A stretch of DNA of 64,000 bases from Agapanthus africanus (lineage: Eukaryota > Streptophyta > Magnoliopsida > Asparagales > Amaryllidaceae), in contig JASDDO010000008.1 of NCBI GenBank assembly GCA_030015575.1, forward strand, positions 81,135,965 through 81,199,964, given 5' to 3'. The notes under the pieces are model-generated. The model searched no databases and was not told where the DNA came from. It saw nothing but the letters and a program-made list of their open reading frames with translations. Both the position numbers and the translations under genes were made by a program. This document shows, piece by piece, positions 8,860-17,715 of this stretch. The first letter of the stretch is position 1. Each line of letters opens with the position of its first letter.

Positions 8860-9165
8860 CCTTAGTGTTTAACACTAAATTGGAACTCTCGAATACAGTA
8901 TTGAAACACTGTTGGGCCTTAGTGTTCAACACTAATCAAAGAACTTTATTCGCAGTGTTCAACACTGATTACCTTAGTATTTAACACTAATCTGAGATCT
9001 CCATTGCCAGTGTTCAACACTGATCTGTTTTAGTGTTTATGATAATTTGAAAGCCTTGTTGCTGGTGTTTAACACCAATTATCTTTTAGTGTTAAACACT
9101 AACTTGTCAACCTCATTCCCAGTGTTCAACACTGATTCTGATTGCTCTGTAGTGTTTAACACTAG
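8860..9165 (+). repeat. AGTGTTNAACACT palindromes, about ten copies
   Basis: Copies of AGTGTTTAACACT or AGTGTTCAACACT (for example 8921-8933) and near variants, spaced about 25-35 bp. They are of the same TTNAA-centred type as the preceding block but with one flank sequence homogenised. The element C LTRs carry GAGTGTTAAACACTC and GAGTGCTAAGCACTC at the matching place. Confidence 0.85.
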
Positions 9166-9492
9166 GCTTCGGCCCAATTGGCTAAATGGATAGAGGCAAA
9201 GCCTCTCCTTCAATGGACCAACGAGAAACCAATATTCCAGACATGATCGGACTTAGCCCAAGCTAGGCCATGAGTCTTCAATTCGTAATTAACTGGGCTA
9301 ATGGGCTCATAACATAATTAATCGGTCTTGATCCCAAATTGGGTCAAGGACTATTTAAGCCATTCCGGTTCTAGAGTACATCTCTTCACTCCTTTGATAC
9401 TTGGCATTGTAATCCCTCAATGTCTTCAAAGAGGTGACGGGTCCCGACGACCACACATTGATATGGACTGTGGGGTCCTTAAACCCGTGTCT

Positions 9493-9725
9493 AATGCAAA
9501 ATTCCTGGTTATGTGGAACGCGGATAACGTCACTCTTTGACCCCGCGGAAAACGCCCAGAGCGGAGCCTAGTCCTCGCCGAGCACGGCAGTGAACCCGTG
9601 TGAAGCATCTAGTGCAAAATTCTTGGTTACATGGAACGCGGATAACGTCACTCTTTGACCCCGCGGAAAACGCCCAGAGCGGAGCCTGGTCCTCGCCAAG
9701 CACGGCAGTGAACTCGTGTGAAGCA
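9493..9725 (+). repeat. 118-bp tandem repeat, two copies, shared with the internal 171-bp array
   Basis: Two copies starting at 9493 and 9611. The unit equals the 171-bp monomer of 2424-3285 minus one 53-bp sub-repeat. The same sequence therefore sits both in the internal 3' region and in the LTR of one element. Confidence 0.85.
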
Positions 9726-9810
9726 TCCAGAGCACATACCGGACTATGGAGTCCTTAAACCCATGGACTACGACGTCCTTAACCTCTACCGAGATGTCTT
9801 AAAACTAACA

Positions 9811-9918
9811 ATGGACCGCAACGTCCTTAAACTACCCATGGACCGCAACGTCCTTAAACTACCCATGGACCGCAATGTCCTTAAACTACCCATGGACCGC
9901 AATGTCCTTAAACTAGAA
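9811..9918 (+). repeat. 27-bp tandem repeat, four copies
   Basis: Unit ATGGACCGCAACGTCC followed by TTAAACTACCC, four copies, of the same family as 943-1077. Each contains the GGAC/GTCC inverted repeat. Confidence 0.9.
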
Positions 9919-10724
9919 CAATAGAGCCCCGCATGCTCTTTTGTCGGATCTAAACGGTCCCGTTTAAGTTGATCTTAGCCTCAAAGATGGCTAACGTATC
10001 CTTAAACCTTCAAACAGACTGGACTATGAATCCCCCCAATTAACTCTGGCTCGAGGGTACATCCCTGAACTCCTCTGACATCCGTCGTTGTAATCCTTCA
10101 ACGTCGTCAGAGAGGTGACGGGTCTCGACGGCCATACATACGATGGACCACTATGTCCCTAAACTGGAACAATGGAGCCTAAAACGCTCCTTTGTCGGAT
10201 CTAAACGATCCCATTAAGTTGATCTTAGTCTCAAAGTTAGACTAACGTATCCTTAACAAACGTTTGAGTTGATCTTAGCCTCAAGTATGGCTGATGTATC
10301 CTCAAACCAAACCCCCAAACCCAAATCTAAGATAAACACGGATTTGGACTAGTCCATGCCCTACGGGCGACGACATAAATCAGTCTCCGTATACAATCCA
10401 CGGGCAACAAAACATAAAATAAATACACACGACACGAAGTGACCATCTGGAGAAGGAGAAAGTTGTTACCGCGATGCGGTAGCGTAATTAACTGCAGGGG
10501 CTTGCGTCTGCAGGGAAGAGCGTCCCCACAATCAAAAACCCCTCAAACGAGGGGGAATCTGACGAAGTCTGCTACATCGGCCGCATCCGTCTAAGCCTCC
10601 GATGCACGGTGCCATAGATCAACTTGGCATCTTCGGAGAGGCGGACGGATAGCACCAATTAGCATCTGCCCCGAACCCGAGGCCAGACGCCCCAGGCGTC
10701 CCGGCCGCCGTTCGGATGGGAACA

Positions 10725-12988
10725 TAAACCAATAGTAATCGGAAAATCACTCGTTAAGCCGCCGCAAGTTCTGACATTTGCCACTACTCCATCGTACATA
10801 TCCTTGATTATGTCAATATACTTGACGGGGACCCCCTTCTTCATCATTGTCCCCCATAATATCTCTCTGGGTACCTTGTCGTACGCTTTTTCTAAATCAA
10901 TAAATATCATATGCAAATCTCTTCTCCTCTCTCGAATATGCTCGACAAGTTGACGAAGCAAATGAATAGCCTCTGTCGTCGATCGTCCAGGCATGAACCC
11001 AAACTGGTTCTCTGTTATCTTAATATCCTTCCCTAGCCTGTGTTCAATCACTCTCTCCCAATGTTTCATAGTGTGACACATAAGTTTTATTCTCCGGTAG
11101 TTTGAGCAACTTTGAATGTCACCTTTGTTCTTGTAGATAGGTACAAGGATACTTTTCCTCCATTCATTTGGCATCTTTTTTGTCTGCCAAATCTTATTAA
11201 ACAGATCTTTCAGCCATTTAACGCCTATTTCTCCTAAGCATCTCCAAATCTCGATAGGAATCCCGTCAGGACCAACTGCTTTTCTTAAACTCATTCTGTT
11301 CAAAACTTCTTTAACCTCAGGTAGTCTTATTTTACGCATGAAATCACGGTTTATATCTTGAGATTGAATAACAAGTCTATCCAAATTCTTAGTAAAGCTC
11401 TCATTGAACAATTTATCAAAATAATCTCTCCATCTTTCCTAGATATCCTCATCTCGAATTAAAACCTTCTGATTTTCATTTTTGATACACTTCACCACAC
11501 ATAAGTCTCTAGTTTTCCTTTCCCGCATCCGAGCAATCCGGTATATATCATTTGCAGGCTCTTTAGTGTCTAATTACTCGTACACCTCCTTGTATACCTT
11601 AGATTTAGCTTCCCGAACAGCTTTCTTAACTTTCTTTTTAGCCATTTTGTACTTCTCAAATCTCTCCACATCTCTACTTTTCTTCAAATCTTTATAAGAA
11701 TCCCTTTTAATTTTAATAGCACCTTTTACATCTTCATTCCACCATGATATGTCCTTAGAAGGTGGAGCACCACCTCTCGACTCACCAAGTAGATCTCTAG
11801 CTACCTTCTTGATACAACTAGCCATTTTGTTCCATGTTTTGTCTTGATCATCTTCCGACTGCCAATCCGCTTCTTGGACTACACGATCTATAAAAGCCTT
11901 TTGGTTACCTTCTTTCAATCGCCACCATTTAATTCTAGGCTCTACCTTACGTCTAATCTTCCTAGGTTCTCTTCTAAATCGAAAATCTAGAACTAAAAGT
12001 CTATGTTGAGTGGTTATACTCTCACCTGGAACTACCTTACAGTCGATACAACAACCTCTATCTATTCTTCTCGTCAGAAAAAAGTCTATTTGACTAGCAC
12101 TTGATCCGCTCCTAAAAGTGATAAGGTGGGACTCTCTTTTCCTAAACCAGGTGTTTGCTAAGATCAAGTCATAAGGTAAGGAAAAATCTAGAATCGAGTC
12201 ACCTACTTCATTCCTTTGTCCGAAACCAAAACCTCCATGGATAGTATCAAACCCACTACGACTAGTACCTACATGTCCATTAAGATCACCACCAATAAAT
12301 AACTTCTCTCCACTAGGTATACTTCGCACCACCTCGTCTAAATCCTCCCAGAATAGACACTTACTAGCGTCATCAAGACCTATCTATGGTGCATAAGCAC
12401 TAATAACATTAAGGATCTCTCCACCTAGAATAGCTTAACCGGTAAAATTCTATCACCTTTTCTCCTAATCTCAACTACATCCTCAAGCAACCGTCTATCT
12501 ATGATTATGCCTACCCCATTACGATTTTTATCTCTACCCGTATACCAAAGCTTATAACCCCAAGGCTCTATGACTCTACTCTTTTCACCTACCCACTTAG
12601 TTTATTGCAAACACATAATACCAACTCTCCTTCTAATCATCGCCTCCACTAATTCTATTAGTCTACCCGTAAGGGAACCTATGTTCCAGGAAGCTAGACG
12701 GATCCTATGAAACCCTTGCTTATTTGTCACTACACTCGGGGTCCGATGTAGCGCGCCGTTTCTGGACGACGACCTTTGCTTATTTGTCACTACACCCGGG
12801 GTCCGATGTAGCGCGCCGTCTCTGGACGACGACCCTTGCTTATTTGTCACTACACCCGGGGTCCGATGTAGCACGCCGCATCTGGACGATGACCTTGAAG
12901 CCCCTGCATACTTAACACTACACCCGGGATCCGATGTAGCGCGTCGCTGAGTAGGGGACGCCCCAACGATATTCTTATTATGGTTCAT
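10725..12988 (-). pseudogene. RTE-clade LINE: endonuclease and reverse transcriptase, broken
   Basis: Read on the - strand. 12988-12602 carries an N-terminal tail with 20-residue repeats and the start of an APE-type endonuclease (LASWNIGSLTG). 12332-11574 continues it with FIGGDLNGHVG, SQIDFFLTRR and QHRLLVLDFRF. 11411 to 10725 is reverse transcriptase with GPDGIPIEIW, YRRIKLM, QFGFMPGRSTTEAI and the catalytic FIDLEKAYDKVP block. The order and motifs match plant RTE LINEs, whose endonuclease is often mis-annotated as a craniofacial-development-like protein. Frameshifts and stops lie at about 12600-12340 and 11570-11412. The frame breaks at 10725, after FPITIGL and before the FADD motif, because element A is inserted there. 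The 3' half should be left of the window. Confidence 0.88.
12716..12950 (-). repeat. 60-bp tandem repeat in the LINE N-terminal region
   Basis: Three copies of 60 bp (12716-12893) and one diverged partial copy to 12950. In the LINE frame they encode a 20-residue unit containing HRTPGVVTNKQ. Length and frame are preserved, so the repeats could have been translated. Confidence 0.85.
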
Positions 12989-13093
12989 GTCATAGAATAT
13001 GACAAAGTTTTACGTTGGCTGTCACAAGCCTACCACAACCCTCACCCTTTCTCATCCGGCCTTGGGACCGGCAATGGTGGGTTTAAATTATAA

Positions 13094-13164
13094 GGTCCCA
13101 CCGAGACTTGAACTCGGGTTACAGGATTCAGAGTCCTATGTCCTGACCACTAGACCATGGGACC
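13094..13164 (-). tRNA. tRNA-Gln (CUG)
   Basis: 71 nt on the - strand. The acceptor stem GGTCCCA/TGGGACC pairs perfectly. The T stem is CCGAG/CTCGG around TTCAAGT, and the anticodon loop is CTCTGAA with anticodon CTG. Compared with the usual plant tRNA-Gln as I remember it, the anticodon stem has A for T on one side and T for A on the other, so pairing is kept. A and B box sequences are present. No run of four T follows immediately on the - strand, which weakens the case for an active gene. No CCA is encoded. It lies about 100 bp upstream of the LINE 5' end. Confidence 0.78.
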
Positions 13165-13165
13165 A

Positions 13166-13318
13166 CTTAATGTTAATTATAATATATGAACATATGGTAA
13201 ATAGTATTTTTACAGATAAACCTAAATATATTCTATATTTATAATAAACACATTTAGATTTTTAAGAAAAAATAAGGAAAATGCTATATCAAATATGCGA
13301 TATTTTCGACTGAACGGG
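13166..13318 (+). repeat. AT-rich fragment also present at 62786-62928
   Basis: About 150 bp, strongly similar in the same orientation to 62786-62928, both ending in CGATATTTTCGACTGAAC. Sequences differ completely beyond that point. It is probably the remnant of a repeat related to the unrecognised block at the right end of the window. Confidence 0.75.
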
Positions 13319-13367
13319 ATCCCCCCATTAATGACGAGATACGCTCGTTAATGGGGGGATACAACGG

Positions 13368-14142
13368 TGTGGAACGCGGGATGTTGGGGCGGATATCTCT
13401 CTTCTGGAGAGATACGCGGAACCGTGGTGGAGGCGCTTGGGTTTTGCGTTCTCGGTTGCTCGGTAGATACGGGGAGGCTTAGATCGGCGGGAGGCTCGGA
13501 GGCGAGCGGGAGACCGAGAAATCTCGGTTCTGTGATAGCTCGGAGGCGAGCAGGGAGGGTTGAGGAAGCTCAGCGTGTAGAAGGGCTCAGAGGCGAGTCG
13601 ATGGTTATTTGTAAGGTGAGCATATGGGTGTTCAGGGATCCATCGAAGTTCGGGTCATGCCTCGGGACGATAGCCCAGGGGATGCCTCCAATGTATGGTG
13701 CTTGCCATGTTTCTGTGAGCCTCGGGACACGTCATCTGCCACGTATCATGATCTGGGTATTTCCCACTTATGAGTATCATCATTAGCCCCCATTCTCATC
13801 CCGACCTATTTATAGGTCGGTCGAGAGTGGTCTGGATCGGTTTCCCGGGCTTAGCCTGTTGCCAAGAATTTGTCAGCACGGATTTCCGGGGCGACTCGGC
13901 ATAGGACAGTTGCATCGTTCAGATCTTTGAGCCCGTGTGTCGTATCCCGGGCGCTTGGATCTTTGCGCATATCTTGGATGACGTCAGTGGATCAGGGGAA
14001 AGTATCGTGTATTTAAAGAGGAGCGCCGATTCGCTTGCACGTCTGTTGAGGCGCAGGCCACGCGTCCGACGTGGATTGGCGGACGTGACAGGCTGTCGCT
14101 GTCGCCAGTGCCCGAAGGGACGTCTCTAATGGCCGTTCGACA
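13368..14142 (-). repeat. 3' LTR of element D (775 bp)
   Basis: The ends form an imperfect terminal inverted repeat: TGTGGAACG at 13368 and CGTTCGACA ending at 14142. An internal TATA box reads on the - strand (13807-13814), matching the element's orientation. The antisense gene promoter lies just outside on the right, as in A and C. No clear polypurine tract is visible next to 14142 and the partner LTR is lost, so the boundaries rest on the inverted ends alone. Confidence 0.55.
13801..13820 (-). promoter_or_regulatory. TATA box inside a perfect palindrome in the element D LTR
   Basis: Arms CCGACCTAT and ATAGGTCGG, 9 bp each with two T between them. The - strand reads TATAAATA at 13807-13814. 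Position and orientation fit the sense promoter of D. Confidence 0.55.
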
Positions 14143-14367
14143 TGTGGGGCTTCGACGGTTAGCAAACGTGAAGCTTTGTTTTGGCGGGAAACGATCTGAG
14201 CCGTCGGATGCGTCCCCCAAGCAGTATAAATAGGGGTGGGATCCCCCTAGGGTTCATACCTTCACCACTATTTTTCTTTGCTGCGAGAGATTGCTCGGCG
14301 CTCCATCCTTTAGATCGGATCCTTCGCACTCTTTCCTCGGAGAACTCCTTCCTTTGAATCAGGTTAG
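14143..14367 (+). promoter_or_regulatory. Promoter and 5' leader of antisense gene 1 of element D
   Basis: TATAAATA at 14225-14232 on the + strand lies about 80 bp right of the LTR end and 135 bp before the open frame. A possible 5' splice site (CAG followed by GTTAGA) is at about 14360. No gene otherwise. Confidence 0.55.
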
Positions 14368-16431
14368 ATATCTTCTTTTGAGGAGTCTGTTGAAATAGTT
14401 AGGGTAGAGTCTAGGGAGTCTTCCACCTCTTCCCGAGAGGGTTCCTTTGTTGCTTCCTCATCGTCGGACCCGTCCCGTAGAGCCAGGGCTACCCGTGCCG
14501 CTAGCCGCCCGGCTGTGACGAGGGTCCTTAAGGTACGCATTGGGAACGCCCACGATACGCCCTCTGTCTTGAGGGATCTGGACGAGCTTGTCGAGATTCG
14601 GTCTCGTTTCCATATCCCCTCTAACTATTCGCTCCGTTTGGCAAAAGGGGGCGAACGGGCGGACCAGGTGTAGGGGAAGGAGATTGCCCTATATTTGGAG
14701 GCGTTCCGTGCGGGAATGCGTCTGCCCTTTCCAACCGAGGTATGCGGGATATTCTGTTGTTTCCAACTCTCGTCGGGCCAGTTTGTGCCGAACTCATGGA
14801 GAATCTTCCTCGGGTTTCTGGTCCGGCTGAAGCTTGAAGAGATCCCCTTCAGCTTGACCCTTCTTACTTTCTTTCTCTGCTATAAAAATCACCCCGACAC
14901 CAGCAAGAACGAACCGAGCTGGGTGTATTTTTCTTTCAAAAAACACAAGGGTGAGGTGGCCGGGTCGGGTGTGGAGGTCGTTCCTTCTTCCATCCATGAC
15001 TGGAAGGAGAAGTTTGTATTCTTCGGGCCACCCGAGGGTGAGGACTGGCCTGTTCCTGTACAGTGGCACAGAGCCGACTGCCCGCGGGCGAAGTAGTCAT
15101 TCTCTCCCGAGGCGAGGGCGGTGTCCATGTGTGGGCCGATCCAGCGGGCCGACGTCTTGCTTTCCAAGCAGGTCCTTAGCTGGGCTGGGCTCAGCCCCGC
15201 GCGTTTTGTGGGTAAGTTAGGATATTGGACGACCTGTTTAGACTTGAGTAATTTACTTTTTGCCCTTCTTGCATCACTGACTTCTCTATGCTTTCTCCCT
15301 TTGCAGGACACATGGACCGGTCTAAGATTCTAGCTTCCATATCCACCATGGCCCGGAAGAAGGCCGGGAGCGTGGTCTTGTCTTGAGCAAGCCCAAGCTC
15401 GCCCTTGAAACCGTCCCCACCAGCGAAGTCCTCCGCAGCGCCCCGGGCCCCCGATGACTGTCACGGGGGCAGCCGGAAGCACGCACGAGACCCGGAACTC
15501 CGGGCGGGGGAGGAGGAGGTGACCGAGGTCCCCCTCAAGAGGAAAAGGACGTCCTCCCGCACGCCGTTGACTGATATCCCCGAGGGGATTCCGGTGCAGG
15601 AGGGGAATGTCTGCTTCGTGGTCCCCTCGGGGCTTTCCGTTGCCGACAGCTTACTCACGGACATGGAGCAGTCGGCCAGGGGAAAGATTCCGCGGGGGAC
15701 CCTGAAGGCCCAAGTGGACGCCATCGTTCAGGAGGCTGTTCGGGTCGGTATTCGTTTAAGTGTTGTCTTAATTACCCTTTCTTAGCCCGGACACCTCTAA
15801 ATCTATCTGTTGCTTTTCTTAGGTCCTCCAACATTGCGCCCCCATCGTCAACATGGAAGCCGAGAAGATCGCCCCGGCCATAAGGAAGGTGGGGGAGTTG
15901 TCTTCGGAGGCGGAGGATCTACGCCTTCAGCTGCTGTAGGAGAAGGAGAAGACGACCGCCCTTGAGACCTGGTTGGCCGCCGAGGAGCTCCTGCTCTCCA
16001 AGAGCCAGGAGTCCTACCGGCTCATGGGCGAGTCTCACAGAGCTATGGAAGGCAACTTGGATGAGCTGGGTAAGCGCCATGCCTTAATGAAGAAGGCAAG
16101 GGATGCCAGCAAGAGGGAGACCGAGGTTGCGCTTGAGGCGGCGAAAATCGCCGAACTTCGGGCCCGCAAGTCGGTGGACGCGTACAAGGCGTCATACCGG
16201 TTCTACACCGACCTCGGCGAAGCCTCCGCTATCATTTAGCATGCAACCCTTGATGTTTTCAAGGAGTTGATGCCGGAGTTTGCCGACGGTGAGCTCCGTG
16301 CTCGGGTCCCTTTCTCGGTGGAAGCGCCGGAGGTGGCTAGCACCGGAGGCGGGGCGGCTACGGAAGCAGAAATCCCGACCCCTGAGGGCGGTGCCGAACA
16401 AGGCAAGGTCCCGGCGGAGCCTGCTTCCTGA
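14368..16431 (+). pseudogene. Spliced antisense gene of element D, 'putative gypsy type transposon' family, with five stops
   Basis: Exon 1 runs from about 14368 to 15211 and has the family's hallmark block (FRAGMRLPFP, then PNSWRIFLGFLV). It is followed by an aromatic-rich segment (WVYFSFKKHKG, WKEKFVFFGPPEGEDWP); this matches the Pfam family I recall as PF04195. Donor GGTAAGT follows 15211 and an acceptor TTTGCAG ends at 15306, giving a 95-bp intron. Exon 2 (15307 to about 15745) is basic and low complexity. A second intron ends in TTCTTAG at about 15822. Exon 3 is a coiled coil to the TGA at 16429. In-frame stops at 14671 (TAG), 15094 (TAG), 15384 (TGA), 15937 (TAG) and 16237 (TAG) kill it. 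The start is uncertain: an ATA at 14368 may be a former ATG. A poly(A) signal is at about 16543. Function unknown. Confidence 0.75.
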
Positions 16432-16881
16432 GCTCCTCCTTTTTTCTTCTTTCTTTTTTTTAGGTCCGATAAATTTTGTAAGCCTTCGGGCAATTTTTGT
16501 AAGGCTGAGGAGCCCCGAATACCTTGTAAAGGCTTTTTAGAACATAAATAAAACCTGGCTTATCTTCCTCTGTATGGCAATGTTTTTCTTGTGTGAGCAC
16601 TTGAGTTTGTCGGTCTCTTCCTCGATGCAGATGTTAGGCCGTAGGTCAATGACCGAGCTTTTAGATAACGATCGCACGTCAAGTGTAAGCCAATTAGTTG
16701 TCAAGTACAGGAAGGCCGGTGTCCTCCCGCCCCCGAAGTCGAAGTGACGATCGTTCACTTAAGATATATCGGGATACTCCTCTGAGAAGGAAGGAGTGTC
16801 AGACATTCCTCAGAGTCGGTTCTAAGTGTTAGGCGAACAACAGTCAAGTCAAAGTTGGTCGGCGTCGGCGGGTTCTCCCTT
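16432..16881 (+). other. Antisense-gene 3' end and spacer
   Basis: It contains TTTTTGTAAGGCTGAGGAG followed by AATAAAA near 16545, matching the tail of the other D antisense gene (48945-48990). The remainder to 16881 shows no gene. Confidence 0.6.
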
Positions 16882-17611
16882 TATGCTAAGGATTGACCGA
16901 GCAGGGAAGCTGCTCGGTGGCCTCGTGAGGAGGGCTTCGACCCTTAGCGTAGGTGGGCAGGATGTGCCCGCTAAGGATTGACCGAGCAGGGAAGCTGCTC
17001 GGTGGCCTCGTAAAGAGGGCTTCGATTCTTAGCGTAGGTGGGAAGGATGTGCCCGCTAAGGATTGACGAAGCAGGGAAGCTGCTCGGTGGCCTCGTGAGG
17101 AGGGCTTCGATCCTTAGCGTAGGTGGGCATGATATTCTCGTTAAGGATTGACCGAGCAGGGAAGCTGCTCTGTGGCCTTGTGAGGAGGGCTTTGATCCTT
17201 AGCGTAGGGGGGCAGGATGTGCCCGCTAAGGATTGATCGAGCAGGGAAGCTGCTCGGTGGCCTCGTGAGGAGGGCTTCGATCCTTAGCGTAGGTGGGCAG
17301 GATATGCCCGCTAAGGGTTGACCGAGCAGGGAAGCTGCTCGATGGCCTCATGAGGAGGGCTTCGATCTTTAGCTTAGATGGGCAGGATGTGCCGCTAAGG
17401 ATTGACCGAGCAGGGAAGCTACTCGGTAGACTCATGAGGAGGGCTTCGATCCTTAGCGTAGGTGGGCAGGATATGCCTGCTAAGGATTGATTGAGTAGGG
17501 AAGCTGCTCGGTGGCCTCGCGAGGAGGGATTCGATCGTTAGCGTAGGTGGGCAGGATGTGCCCGCTAAGGATTGACCGAGCAGGGAAGATGCTCGGTGGC
17601 CTCGTGATGAG
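16882..17611 (+). repeat. 85-bp tandem repeat, about nine copies, each a nested hairpin
   Basis: Units start near 16882, 16968, 17055, 17138, 17222, 17308, 17392, 17476 and 17560. Each carries GAGCAG/CTGCTC arms with a 5-nt loop and, around it, an outer 9-bp pair GCTAAGGAT/ATCCTTAGC. It lies between the two antisense genes of D. Frames through it are repeat artefacts. Confidence 0.9.
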
Positions 17612-17715
17612 GGCTTTTTAGATTTCTTCTTGCCTTCACGGGGAGTTGTTCAATCTCTCTTGACTTGTAAAAAAATCTGGAAGAGTGACCGTCGTAGATT
17701 ACACGTGGCAGAAAT

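Larger units (their letters stand above)
1..10724 (+). mobile_element. Tat-lineage Ty3/gypsy retrotransposon 'A', 3' part only
   Basis: The left edge of the window cuts this element inside integrase. To the right come the integrase C-terminus, a repeat and hairpin region (943-4025), three antisense genes on the - strand (4132-6454), a purine-rich tract just before 7095, and a 3' LTR from 7095 (TGTTTCC) to 10724 (GGGAACA). The Tat call follows from the integrase (which lacks a chromodomain and ends in a GRFLKKYY-type tail), the antisense genes and the very long LTR. Its integrase is closely similar to that of element C (28549-48230), so A and C are one family. A is inserted in an RTE LINE: LINE sequence resumes at 10725 in mid reverse transcriptase. 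The 5' LTR, gag and most of pol lie outside the window. Confidence 0.88.
7095..10724 (+). repeat. 3' LTR of element A (3.63 kb)
   Basis: It starts TGTTTCC after the purine tract and ends GGGAACA, where LINE sequence resumes. The last 280 bp align with the reverse complement of the C LTR terminus (28549-28800). In order it holds paired CACGTG sites (7137-7615), palindromes with a TTNAA core (7630-8630), a TATA box (7920), more CACGTG pairs (8650-8850), AGTGTTNAACACT palindromes (8860-9165), two 118-bp repeats (9493-9725) and 27-bp repeats (9811-9918). The C LTRs are about 2.3 kb; the extra length here comes partly from these repeats. The 5' LTR is outside the window, so divergence cannot be measured. 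Confidence 0.85.
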
